Below, piece by piece: positions 49,698-57,598 of a DNA stretch of 62,116 bases; the stretch's first letter is position 1, and each line of letters starts with the position of its first letter. The notes below the pieces were generated by a model that saw only the letters and a list, made by a program, of their open reading frames with translations, was not told the origin of the DNA and did no database searches. A program made the translations under genes and the position numbers. Origin of the DNA: Streptomyces sp. NRRL F-2664 (GTDB taxonomy: Bacteria; Actinomycetota; Actinomycetes; Streptomycetales; Streptomycetaceae); contig NZ_JOFX01000037.1 of NCBI RefSeq assembly GCF_000719345.1, positions 1-62,116 on the forward strand. The letters run 5' to 3'.

Positions 49698-50408
49698 ATG
49701 CTCGTAGCCGCTGCCGTCTGTCCCGCCCCGCCGCTGCTCGTCCCGGACGTCGCCGCGGGCGCCGCCGCCGAACTGGGCGACGCCCGCACCGCCTGCTCCG
49801 ACGCGCTCGCGGTGCTCGCCGCCTCCCGGCCCGACCTCCTCGTCGTGGTCGGGGCCGCGGCCGAGGGCGGCGGGTACGACCAGGGCACCCCCGGCAGCTT
49901 CGCCGGCTTCGGCGTCGACCTCACCGTCACCCTCGGCGAACCGCCGAGCGGTCGGGCCACCGGGGACACCCTCCCGACGTCCCTCGCAGTGGGCGGATGG
50001 CTGCTCGGGCAGGCCCGCTGGGCGGCCGCCCCCGTCGCCGGTGTGGCCGTCGCCGAGGACCTCCCGCCCAGCGGCTGCGGCCTCCTCGGCGCCGACCTGG
50101 GCCGTTCCGCCGACCGGGTCGCCATGCTCGTCCTCGGCGACGGCAGCGCCTGCCGCACCCTCAAGGCCCCCGGGTACCTGGACGAGCGCGCCGCCGGCTT
50201 CGACGCGGCCGCCGCCCGGGCGCTGGCCGCCGCCGACACGGCCGCGCTCGCGGCCATCGACCCCGAAGTGGCCGCCGAACTCCAGGCCGCGGGCCGGGCC
50301 CCCTGGCAGGTGCTGGCGGGCGCCGCCGAGGGCGCGGGCCTCGCGGGCCGGCTGCTGTACGACGCCGCCCCGTACGGCGTGGGCTACTTCGTCGCCACCT
50401 GGGCCTGA
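49698..50408 (+). CDS. Class III extradiol dioxygenase-like (LigB/MEMO fold) protein, 236 aa
   Basis: Ala-rich protein beginning MLVAAAVCPAPPLLVPDVAAG, with DLLVVVGAAAEGGGYDQGTPGSFAGFGVDLTVTLG, VAMLVLGDGSACRTLKAPGYLDERAAGFD and LYDAAPYGVGYFVATW. The overall pattern is that of the LigB-like proteins found next to miaB in Streptomyces. The usual iron-binding His residues of LigB enzymes are not obvious, so dioxygenase activity is uncertain. ATG 49698 has TAGGCT seven bases upstream (leaderless). Function unknown. Confidence 0.78.
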   Translation: MLVAAAVCPAPPLLVPDVAAGAAAELGDARTACSDALAVLAASRPDLLVVVGAAAEGGGYDQGTPGSFAGFGVDLTVTLGEPPSGRATGDTLPTSLAVGGWLLGQARWAAAPVAGVAVAEDLPPSGCGLLGADLGRSADRVAMLVLGDGSACRTLKAPGYLDERAAGFDAAAARALAAADTAALAAIDPEVAAELQAAGRAPWQVLAGAAEGAGLAGRLLYDAAPYGVGYFVATWA

Positions 50409-50411
50409 GCC

Positions 50412-50469
50412 GGAACGCCGGAGGGGCGCGCCGGCAGCCACTGCTGCCCGCGCGCCCCTCCGGCGTTCC
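50412..50469. terminator. Bidirectional terminator
   Basis: Perfect 20-bp stem, 50412-50431 with 50450-50469, with further pairing (GGCAG/CTGCC) in the loop. It sits exactly between two convergent genes ending at 50408 and 50478 and can serve both. Confidence 0.88.
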
Positions 50470-50477
50470 CGACGGCG

Positions 50478-50723
50478 TCAGGAGGCGGGTGGCGGCGTCG
50501 GTCCGCCGGGGGTGTCCTTGTGCGCGATCTTCCCCAGGGCGTCCTTGGCCTTGCCGGTGCCGCTCTTGATCGGGCCGCTGTACTTGCCCCCGGTCCTGGA
50601 GTCGACGGCCTTGGCGACCTTGTCCAGACCCTCGCCGATCCTGCCCTCGTGCTGCTGTGCGAGGTCTCCGACCTTGTCCTTCGCCGGAGCGAGCTTGGCC
50701 TTGAGATGGTCCAGCAGGCCCAT
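50478..50723 (-). CDS. MT0933-like antitoxin family protein, 81 aa
   Basis: Lys/Gly/Asp-rich helical small protein: MGLLDHLKAKLAPAKDKVGDLAQQHEGRIGEGLDKVAKAVDSRTGGKYSGPIKSGTGKAKDALGKIA. This repeat-rich pattern (KxGKYxxPI) matches the mycobacterial MT0933-type antitoxin family. No toxin gene partner is visible on either side, so it may be a stand-alone stress protein. ATG 50723 has GGAAGGTG just upstream. The next gene upstream encodes a small acidic protein on the same strand. Confidence 0.8.
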   Translation of the reverse strand: MGLLDHLKAKLAPAKDKVGDLAQQHEGRIGEGLDKVAKAVDSRTGGKYSGPIKSGTGKAKDALGKIAHKDTPGGPTPPPAS

Positions 50724-50746
50724 GGGTCACCTTCCGTTGGCGTGCA

Positions 50747-50956
50747 CTACGTACGGGCGCCCTCGCCGGCCCCGCTGTCCGCGGCGGCCCCGGCCGACTG
50801 CTGCTGGGGGATCTCCACGGCTTCCGCCGGCTCGCTCTCCGCAACAGCGGGCTCGGCCCCGTCACCCGCGACGGACTCCGCCGCCGGAGCCGTGGCCGCG
50901 ACCTCCTCGGTCACCGCCCCGTCCTTACGACGAAAAAACCGATCAAAAACGCCCAT
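50747..50956 (-). CDS. Small acidic Ala/Glu-rich protein, 69 aa
   Basis: Begins MGVFDRFFRRKDGAVTEEV, then continues as low-complexity Ala/Glu/Pro sequence with no fold apparent. The amphipathic, basic N-terminus (FDRFFRRK) could touch membranes or nucleic acid. ATG 50956 has GGAG five bases upstream; a longer frame to 50980 lacks one. Lies 23 bases upstream of the MT0933-like gene, probably co-transcribed. Streptomyces homologues are usually labelled hypothetical or gliding motility protein without experimental support. Confidence 0.7.
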   Translation of the reverse strand: MGVFDRFFRRKDGAVTEEVAATAPAAESVAGDGAEPAVAESEPAEAVEIPQQQSAGAAADSGAGEGART

Positions 50957-51143
50957 GTCTACTCCCGTAACGTTGCGCATGCGAGTGAAGTTCCGCGTCG
51001 ACCGAACCGGACCGTGCCGGTGCCCGCGCCGGGGGCACGCACGGCGTCCGCCCGGCCGGAACCTCGCCAGGGCAACGACCCCGCCCCCACCCCGTCACGT
51101 AGCTCGATCGGGTACACCCCCCGGGGTTTGCGAGACTGGGGCG

Positions 51144-52082
51144 GTGAGGAAAGCAGCCCCCGCTCCGCGGGTCATCGCCGTCGTCGGTCCCACCGCGGCA
51201 GGAAAGTCCGACCTGGGCGTAGCCCTGGCCCGCCGGTTCGACGGCGAAGTCGTCAACGCCGACTCCATGCAGCTGTACCGGGGGATGGACATCGGCACCG
51301 CCAAGCTGACGACCGAGGAGCGCGGCGGTGTCCCGCACCACCTCCTCGACATCTGGGACGTCACCGACACCGCCAACGTCGCCGAGTACCAGCGCCTGGC
51401 CCGCCTGGAGATCGACAAGCTCCTCGCCGAGGGCCGCACCCCCGTCCTCGTCGGCGGATCCGGTCTGTACGTCCGCGGCGCCCTGGACGTCATGGAGTTC
51501 CCCGGCACCGACCCCGAGGTCCGCGCCCGGCTGGAGGAAGAGGTCACGCTGCGCGGACCCGGCGCCCTGCACGCCCGGCTCGCCGCCGCCGACCCGGAGG
51601 CCGCCCGGGCGATCCTGCCCAGCAACGGCCGCCGCATCGTCCGCGCGCTGGAAGTGATCGAGATCACCGGGAAGCCGTTCACGGCGAACCTGCCCGGCCA
51701 CGAGTCCGTCTACGAGACCGTGCAGATCGGCGTCGACGTGGCCCGGCCCGAACTCGACGAGCGGATCGCGCAGCGCGTCGACCGGATGTGGGAGGCGGGG
51801 CTCGTGGACGAGGTCCGCCGGCTGGAGGCCCGGGGGCTGCGCGAGGGGATCACCGCCTCCCGGGCGCTCGGCTACCAGCAGGTCCTCGCCGCGCTGGCGG
51901 GCGAGTGCACCGAGGACGAGGCGCGGGCGGAGACCGTCCGCGCGACCAAGCGGTTCGCCCGCCGGCAGGACTCCTGGTTCCGCCGCGATCCGCGGGTCCA
52001 CTGGCTCAGCGGGGCCGCCGCCGACCGGGCGGAACTCCCCCGACTCGCGCAGTCGTTGGTCGAACGAGCGGTCACAGCCTGA
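51144..52082 (+). CDS. miaA: tRNA dimethylallyltransferase MiaA, 312 aa
   Basis: Transfers a dimethylallyl group to N6 of A37, the first step before MiaB. P-loop VVGPTAAGKSDLGVALA (~residues 12-28), DSMQLYRGMDIGTAKLT, LVGGSGLYVRGALD, SNGRRIVRALEVIEITGKPF, and FARRQDSWFRRDPRVHWL near the C-terminus. GTG 51144 has GAGACT six bases upstream and no ribosome binding site (leaderless). The frame is open far upstream without coding character. Part of the miaB-miaA-dapF-rsh-hflX block. Confidence 0.95.
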   Translation: MRKAAPAPRVIAVVGPTAAGKSDLGVALARRFDGEVVNADSMQLYRGMDIGTAKLTTEERGGVPHHLLDIWDVTDTANVAEYQRLARLEIDKLLAEGRTPVLVGGSGLYVRGALDVMEFPGTDPEVRARLEEEVTLRGPGALHARLAAADPEAARAILPSNGRRIVRALEVIEITGKPFTANLPGHESVYETVQIGVDVARPELDERIAQRVDRMWEAGLVDEVRRLEARGLREGITASRALGYQQVLAALAGECTEDEARAETVRATKRFARRQDSWFRRDPRVHWLSGAAADRAELPRLAQSLVERAVTA

Positions 52083-52141
52083 TCACGTGATGGCATCGGG
52101 ACGCCCCAGGCGCCCGTAGCGGGGCTGAGGGCGTGCCATCA
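52082..52141 (+). other. Palindrome and bulged hairpin after miaA
   Basis: ATCACGTGAT (52082-52091) is a perfect palindrome overlapping the miaA stop. TGATGGCA (52088-52095) pairs with TGCCATCA (52134-52141), with an inner CGCCC/GGGCG stem, making a long bulged hairpin that may be the miaA terminator. Confidence 0.5.
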
Positions 52142-52208
52142 TCAAACTCCAGCGGGTGCGATCACCTGCGATGCATGGCGGCGTACTGAGTCCGAGTGGG
52201 GAGGGCGC

Positions 52209-52727
52209 GTGGCGATGGAGGCCGGCCCTCGCGACACCGGGCGGGACGACACCCGGCGGGAAGCGGACGAGATGCTTCTCGGCGGTACGGACGGGACCGC
52301 CGGCCTCGGGCTGCCCGCCGAACCGGCGCGGCTGAGCCCGGACGGCCCCGACGCCCCGGACACCGCCGAGGCCGAAGCGGCCGCCGGAGCGGAGTTCGAG
52401 GTCGAACTGCGACCGCAGCGCCGCCTGCGGGTCTGGCAGATCGCCCCGATCGTGATGCTCGCCGCAGCCGGCTCCCTGATGTTCGCCTTCCCGCTGGCCT
52501 TCGAGTTCGGCGACGGCGGAGCTGTCGTCGCCATGCTCGGCTTCCTCATCAGCTGCTGCGCCGGGGGCTGGGGGATGATGGCCGCCCGCCGGGTCGGCTA
52601 CACCTGGCCCGGCCTCCCGGCCCGGGGGAGCGGCCGCCGCCCCGACTGGCGCATGGCCGCGCTGTACGCCGTGGTCGCGCTGGTCGTCGTAGGCCTCGCG
52701 GTGTACCGGGTGGCCCGGCTCCGCTGA
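52209..52727 (+). CDS. Membrane protein of unknown function, 172 aa
   Basis: Acidic disordered N-terminal ~70 residues, then RRLRVWQIAPIVMLAAAGSLMFAFPLAF, GGAVVAMLGFLISCCAGGWGMMAARR and ALYAVVALVVVGLAVYRVARLR, giving three membrane helices. Not recognised as a named family. GTG 52209 has GGAGGG four bases upstream; ATG 52215 is an alternative. Lies 53 bases before dapF on the same strand. Confidence 0.8.
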   Translation: MAMEAGPRDTGRDDTRREADEMLLGGTDGTAGLGLPAEPARLSPDGPDAPDTAEAEAAAGAEFEVELRPQRRLRVWQIAPIVMLAAAGSLMFAFPLAFEFGDGGAVVAMLGFLISCCAGGWGMMAARRVGYTWPGLPARGSGRRPDWRMAALYAVVALVVVGLAVYRVARLR

Positions 52728-52768
52728 CCGCGCCCGGCCGGTCCCGGCCCCTCTGAGCTGCGGCTGGG

Positions 52769-52774
52769 TACGAT
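52769..52774 (+). promoter_or_regulatory. -10 box (TACGAT) for leaderless dapF mRNA
   Basis: TACGAT, exactly six bases, then GTG 52781. One of the clearest examples of the leaderless pattern in this window. Confidence 0.65.
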
Positions 52775-52780
52775 GGGGCG

Positions 52781-53656
52781 GTGACGCACACCACCCTCTC
52801 CTTCCTCAAGGGCCACGGCACCGAGAACGACTTCGTCATCGTCCCGGACCCGGACAACACCGTCGAGCTGTCCGCGTCCGCCGTCGCGAAGCTCTGCGAC
52901 CGGCGGGCCGGGATCGGCGGCGACGGCGTCCTGCACGTCGTCCGCACGGCCGCCCACCCCGAGGTGGCGCACCTGGCCGACGAGGCGGAGTGGTTCATGG
53001 ACTACCGCAACAGCGACGGCTCGGTCGCCGAGATGTGCGGCAACGGCGTGCGCGTCTTCGCCCGCTACCTCCAGTACGCCGGCCACGTCGAACCGGGGGA
53101 CCTCGCTGTCGCGACCCGCGGTGGCGTCAAGCGCGTGCACCTCGCGAAGACGGGCGACGTCACCGTCTCCATGGGCCGGGCGAACCTCCCCGCGGGCGAG
53201 GTGACCGTCAGCGTCGGACCGCGCAGCTGGCCCGCCCGCAACGTGAACATGGGCAACCCGCACGCGGTCGCGTTCGTCGACAGCCTCGACGACGCCGGGA
53301 GCCTGCTCACCGCTCCTGCCTTCACCCCGGCGTCCGCCTACCCGACGGGGGTCAATGTCGAGTTCGTCGTCGACCGCGGCCCCCGGCACGTCGCCATGCG
53401 CGTCCACGAGCGCGGCTCCGGCGAGACCCGCTCCTGCGGCACGGGCGCGTGCGCCGTCGCCGTGGCCGCCGTCCGCCGGGACGGCGCCGACCCGGCCGTC
53501 ACCGGCGAACCGGCCACCTACACCGTCGACCTCCCCGGCGGAACGCTCGTCATCACCGAACACCCCGACGGGCAGATCGACATGACCGGACCGGCCGTGA
53601 TCGTGGCCTCCGGCGCCTTTGACCCGGCGTGGCTCACCGAAACGGCTTTCTCCTGA
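52781..53656 (+). CDS. dapF: Diaminopimelate epimerase, 291 aa
   Basis: Converts LL- to meso-diaminopimelate for lysine and peptidoglycan synthesis. Streptomyces walls use LL-Dap, so here it serves mainly lysine formation. The two catalytic cysteines are in NSDGSVAEMCGNGVRVFARYL (~residue 86) and SGETRSCGTGACAVAVAAV (~residue 221). Start KGHGTENDFVI matches the family N-terminus. GTG 52781 is leaderless by the motif at 52769. Confidence 0.96.
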   Translation: MTHTTLSFLKGHGTENDFVIVPDPDNTVELSASAVAKLCDRRAGIGGDGVLHVVRTAAHPEVAHLADEAEWFMDYRNSDGSVAEMCGNGVRVFARYLQYAGHVEPGDLAVATRGGVKRVHLAKTGDVTVSMGRANLPAGEVTVSVGPRSWPARNVNMGNPHAVAFVDSLDDAGSLLTAPAFTPASAYPTGVNVEFVVDRGPRHVAMRVHERGSGETRSCGTGACAVAVAAVRRDGADPAVTGEPATYTVDLPGGTLVITEHPDGQIDMTGPAVIVASGAFDPAWLTETAFS

Positions 53657-53796
53657 AGCTTCCCTCTAAGGGGTGATCCGTTTCACGCTGAGCGAGAGGC
53701 GGACTGCGCCACGTGGTGGGGTCGGTAACATCAGGCACCGGCCCTGAGGGCGCACCCCATGCCCGCCACCGCCGGTCGAAGCCGCCGGAGGTGCCC

Positions 53797-55878
53797 ATGA
53801 GTGCAGAGGCCACGAACCCCGAAGCACACCCCGAAGCGCGCCCTGAGCTCCGCAGACGGGCTCGGAGCAGGATCGATCTGCGCCGGCTCGGGCGCGCGGC
53901 GCTGCTCGGGCCGACGTCCCGGGACCGGCTCCCGGACGCGATCGGCCATGTCGCGGAGGCGCACCGCGCCCACCATCCGGACGCCGACCTGTCCATTCTC
54001 CGGCGCGCCTACCTCCTGGCGGAGAGCTCCCACCGCGGCCAGATGCGGAAAAGCGGTGAGCCGTACATCACACATCCGCTCGCCGTCACCCTCATCCTCG
54101 CCGAACTGGGCGCCGAGACCACCACCTTGACGGCCTCCCTGCTGCACGACACCGTCGAGGACACCGATGTGACCCTGGATCAGGTCCGCGCCGAGTTCGG
54201 TGACGAGGTCTGCTTCATCGTCGACGGCGTCACGAAGGTCGAGAAGATCGACTACGGCGCCGCGGCCGAACCCGAGACCTTCCGCAAAATGCTCGTCGCC
54301 ACCGGCAACGACGTCCGCGTGATGTCCATCAAACTCGCCGACCGGCTGCACAACATGCGCACCCTCGGCGTGATGCGACCCGAGAAACAGGCCCGCATCG
54401 CCAAGGTCACGCGCGACGTCCTCATCCCGCTGGCCGAACGACTGGGCGTGCAGGCCCTCAAGACCGAGCTGGAAGACCTCGTCTTCGCGATCCTGCACCC
54501 CGAGGAGTACGAGAGCACCCGCGCCCTCATCGCCGCCCACGCGGGCGAGCGCGACCCGCTCCCCGCCATCGCCGACTCCGTACGCAGCGTCCTGCGCGAC
54601 GCGGGCATCGGCGCCGAAGTCCAGGTCCGGCCACGGCACTTCGTCTCCGTGCACCGGATCACCCGCACGCGCGGCGAACTGCGCGGCTCCGACTTCGGCC
54701 GCATCCTCGTCCTCGTCGGCGAGAACGCCGACTGCTACGCCGTGCTCGGCGAACTGCACACCTGCTTCACCCCGGTCGTCTCGGAGTTCAAGGACTTCAT
54801 CGCCACCCCGAAATTCAACCTCTACCAGTCCCTCCACACCGCCGTCGCCACCCCCGAGGGCCACGTCGCCGAGGTCATCGTGCGCACCCGGCAGATGCAC
54901 CGCGTCGCCGAGGCCGGTGTGGTGGCGCTCGGCAACCCGTACGCCACCGCCACGCCGGACGCCGCCGCCGACCCCGACGAGGAGCGGGTGGACCCCACCC
55001 GGCCCGGCTGGCTGTCCCGGCTGCTCGACTGGCAGCAGTCGGCCCCCGACCCCGACACCTTCTGGAGCGTGCTGCGCGCCGAACTGGCGCAGGACCGCGA
55101 GATCACCGTGTTCCGCGCCGACGGCGGCACCCTGGGCCTCCCGGCCGGAGCCAGCTGCATCGACGCCGCCTACGCGCAGCACGGCGACGCCGCCCACGGC
55201 TGTATCGGCGCCCGCGTCAACGGGCGCCTCACCTCGCTGTCCTCGGTGCTCTCCGACGGGGACACCGTCCAGCTGCTGCTCGCGCAGGACGCCTCCTCCG
55301 GACCGGCCGCCGAATGGCTGGACCACGCCCGCACGCCCGCCGCCCGCATCGCCATCAGCAGCTGGCTGGAGTCCCACCCCGACCGCGCCATGGCCACCAC
55401 CACGGCCGCGCGGGCACCGCTGTCGGTGGTCGGCGCCCGCGGCGGCGGGGCCAACGCCGTCGCCGACCTGCCGGACGCCACCGTACGGCTGGCCGGCTGC
55501 TGCACCCCCGTCCCCCCGGACGCGGTCGCCGGCTTCCTGGTGCGCGGCGGAGCCGTCACCGTGCACCGCGTCCACTGCGCGGCCGTCGCGCAGATGCGGG
55601 CCGTCGGGCGCACCTCCGTCGCCGTGCACTGGCGGGCGACCGCCGACTGCCGGGTCACCCTGCTCGCTGAATCGTTCGGCCGCCCGCATCTGCTGGCCGA
55701 CCTGACCGAGGCCATCGCCCGCGAAGGCGTCGAGGTGGTCTCGGCGACCGTGGAACCCCCGGTCGAGGGGCGGGTCCGGCACACCTACACCCTCCAGCTG
55801 CCCGACGCGACCGGCCTCTCCGCGCTGATGCGCGCCATGCGGGACGTCCCGGGCGTCTACGACGTCAGCCGGGCGTAG
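53797..55878 (+). CDS. rshA: RelA/SpoT homologue (RSH), (p)ppGpp hydrolase/synthetase, 693 aa
   Basis: Order: HD hydrolase (~residues 70-230), synthetase region (~260-385), TGS (~430-490), C-terminal ACT (~620-693). Hydrolase residues look intact: HRGQMRKSGEPYITHP, LLHDTVEDT, SIKLADRLHNMRTL. In the synthetase part the usual GRxKxxYSIxxKM block reads RPRHFVSVHRITRTRG and the following YDLxAxRV block reads SDFGRILVLV, so several conserved residues differ, while FKDFIATPKFNLYQSLHT is kept. ATG 53797 follows GGAGG. It is shorter than actinobacterial RelA. It corresponds to RshA of S. coelicolor. Confidence 0.92.
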   Translation: MSAEATNPEAHPEARPELRRRARSRIDLRRLGRAALLGPTSRDRLPDAIGHVAEAHRAHHPDADLSILRRAYLLAESSHRGQMRKSGEPYITHPLAVTLILAELGAETTTLTASLLHDTVEDTDVTLDQVRAEFGDEVCFIVDGVTKVEKIDYGAAAEPETFRKMLVATGNDVRVMSIKLADRLHNMRTLGVMRPEKQARIAKVTRDVLIPLAERLGVQALKTELEDLVFAILHPEEYESTRALIAAHAGERDPLPAIADSVRSVLRDAGIGAEVQVRPRHFVSVHRITRTRGELRGSDFGRILVLVGENADCYAVLGELHTCFTPVVSEFKDFIATPKFNLYQSLHTAVATPEGHVAEVIVRTRQMHRVAEAGVVALGNPYATATPDAAADPDEERVDPTRPGWLSRLLDWQQSAPDPDTFWSVLRAELAQDREITVFRADGGTLGLPAGASCIDAAYAQHGDAAHGCIGARVNGRLTSLSSVLSDGDTVQLLLAQDASSGPAAEWLDHARTPAARIAISSWLESHPDRAMATTTAARAPLSVVGARGGGANAVADLPDATVRLAGCCTPVPPDAVAGFLVRGGAVTVHRVHCAAVAQMRAVGRTSVAVHWRATADCRVTLLAESFGRPHLLADLTEAIAREGVEVVSATVEPPVEGRVRHTYTLQLPDATGLSALMRAMRDVPGVYDVSRA

Positions 55879-55905
55879 GCGGCACGCCGGAAGGGTCCCG
55901 TTCGG

Positions 55906-57465
55906 GTGGACCCGTCGCGCGCCGTCCACGGTGCCGCGGCGGGCGCCGGTAAACGGTGGTGGATGCAGCTCTCCTCCCCCCGCCTGCGCGCCGCGCTGCT
56001 CGCCGCGGCCACCCTCACCCTCGTCGCCGCCGTACTGCCCCCGCCGAAGCCCCTGGGCATCGGCGACCGGCTCTTCCCGGAGCTCGGGAACCCCGGCTAC
56101 GACGTGCTCGCGTACGACCTTTCCCTCACGTACAAGGACAACCGGACCCCCCTCGACGCGGTCACCGTGATCGACGCCCGGGCGCAGGCGCCGCTGGAGC
56201 GGATCAACCTGGACTTCACGCACGGCAAGGTGGCCTCCGCCGAGGTCAACGGCGCGCCGGCACGGTTCGAGAGCGTGGGGGAGGACCTCGTCCTGACCCC
56301 GCGGCGCGCAGTGGCGGACGGCGCACCGCTGCGCATCACCGTCCGGCACACCAGCGACCCGCGCGGCCGCGGGGACGGCGGCTGGGTCCCCACCGAGGAC
56401 GGCCTGGCCATGGCCAACCAGGCGGACGCCGCCCACCGCGTGTTCCCCTGCAACGACCACCCCGCCGACAAGGCCCTCTTCACCTTCCGGATCAGCGCCC
56501 CCAACGGGCTCACGGCCGTCGCCAACGGCCTCCAGGCGGCTCCGGCCCGGCGCTCGGGCCCCTCCACGACATGGACGTACCGCACCCGGCATCCCATGGC
56601 CACGGAGCTGGCCCAGGTCTCCGTGGGCCGGTCCGCCGTCGTGCACGGGACCGGACCGCACGGGCTGCCGCTGCGCGACGTCGTGCCCGCCGCCGACCGG
56701 GAGCGGCTCGACCCCTGGCTGAAGAAGACCGCCGGCCACATCGCGTGGATGGAGGAGCGCGTCGGCCGCTACCCCTTCGAGAACTACGGGGTGCTGATCG
56801 CGCGCGCGACCACCGGCTTCGAGCTGGAGACGCAGACCCTCTCGCTCTTCGAGAGCAGTCTGTTCTCGGGCGAGGGATACCCCGAGTGGTACGTCGAGGC
56901 GGTGATGGTCCACGAGCTGGCCCACCAGTGGTTCGGCGACAGCGTCAGCCCGCGGACCTGGTCCGACCTCTGGCTCAACGAGGGCCACGCCACCTGGTAC
57001 GAGGCCCTCTACGCGGACGGGCTCGGCGCGTACTCCCTGGAGCGGCGCATGCGCGAGGCGTACCAGCGCTCCGACCAGTGGCGGGCGGCCGGCGGGCCGC
57101 CGGCCGCCCCGAAGGCCGCCGCGCCCGGCGAGAAGATCGGGCTGTTCCGGCCGGTGGTGTACGACGGCTCCGCGCTGATCCTGTACGCGCTGCGCCAGGA
57201 GGTCGGCGCCGAGGCCTTCGACCGGATCGAGCGGCGCTGGGTCGCGCAGTACCGCGACGGGGTCGCGGGCACGGCCGACTTCGTCCGCCTGGCCTCGCAG
57301 GAGGCGGGCCGCGACCTCCGGGCCTTCCTGGAACCCTGGCTGTACGGGACGAAGACCCCGCCGATGCCGGGGCACCCGGAGTGGAGCACGCCCGCGGCGA
57401 CGGACAGGGGCGCCCCCGGCGGGCCCGCGCGCGGCAGCGCCGGTTCCGGCGGGAAAAGGGTGTGA
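55906..57465 (+). CDS. Secreted or membrane-anchored M1 family zinc metallopeptidase, 519 aa
   Basis: Aminopeptidase N-like enzyme. Zinc motif HELAHQWFGDSVSPRTWSDLWLNEGHATW (HExxH-x18-E). An export signal is visible at residues ~24-45 (SSPRLRAALLAAATLTLVAAVLPPP). The N-terminal beta domain and catalytic core are present, but the long C-terminal helical domain of PepN is missing, as in other ~50 kDa M1 enzymes. GTG 55906 gives the longest form (GGAAGGG 13 bases upstream); ATG 55963 would start just before the signal and is a good alternative. Probably cleaves extracytoplasmic peptides. Confidence 0.9.
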   Translation: MDPSRAVHGAAAGAGKRWWMQLSSPRLRAALLAAATLTLVAAVLPPPKPLGIGDRLFPELGNPGYDVLAYDLSLTYKDNRTPLDAVTVIDARAQAPLERINLDFTHGKVASAEVNGAPARFESVGEDLVLTPRRAVADGAPLRITVRHTSDPRGRGDGGWVPTEDGLAMANQADAAHRVFPCNDHPADKALFTFRISAPNGLTAVANGLQAAPARRSGPSTTWTYRTRHPMATELAQVSVGRSAVVHGTGPHGLPLRDVVPAADRERLDPWLKKTAGHIAWMEERVGRYPFENYGVLIARATTGFELETQTLSLFESSLFSGEGYPEWYVEAVMVHELAHQWFGDSVSPRTWSDLWLNEGHATWYEALYADGLGAYSLERRMREAYQRSDQWRAAGGPPAAPKAAAPGEKIGLFRPVVYDGSALILYALRQEVGAEAFDRIERRWVAQYRDGVAGTADFVRLASQEAGRDLRAFLEPWLYGTKTPPMPGHPEWSTPAATDRGAPGGPARGSAGSGGKRV

Positions 57466-57598
57466 CCGCCGGGGAACGGGCATGTCACCATCGACGGGTC
57501 CGTTCGGGGAATCCCCGGGCGGTGTGACACGTTGGACAAGACAGCCCTCGTGTCCCCGCCAGGCGTGACACTGCTATTCGAATCGACGTAAGGATCCA

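Noticed and set aside
53731..57483. 1250-codon reverse frame across rsh and the M1 peptidase
   Set aside because: Spans two genuine genes and an intergenic gap, with composition typical of antisense GC-rich shadows.
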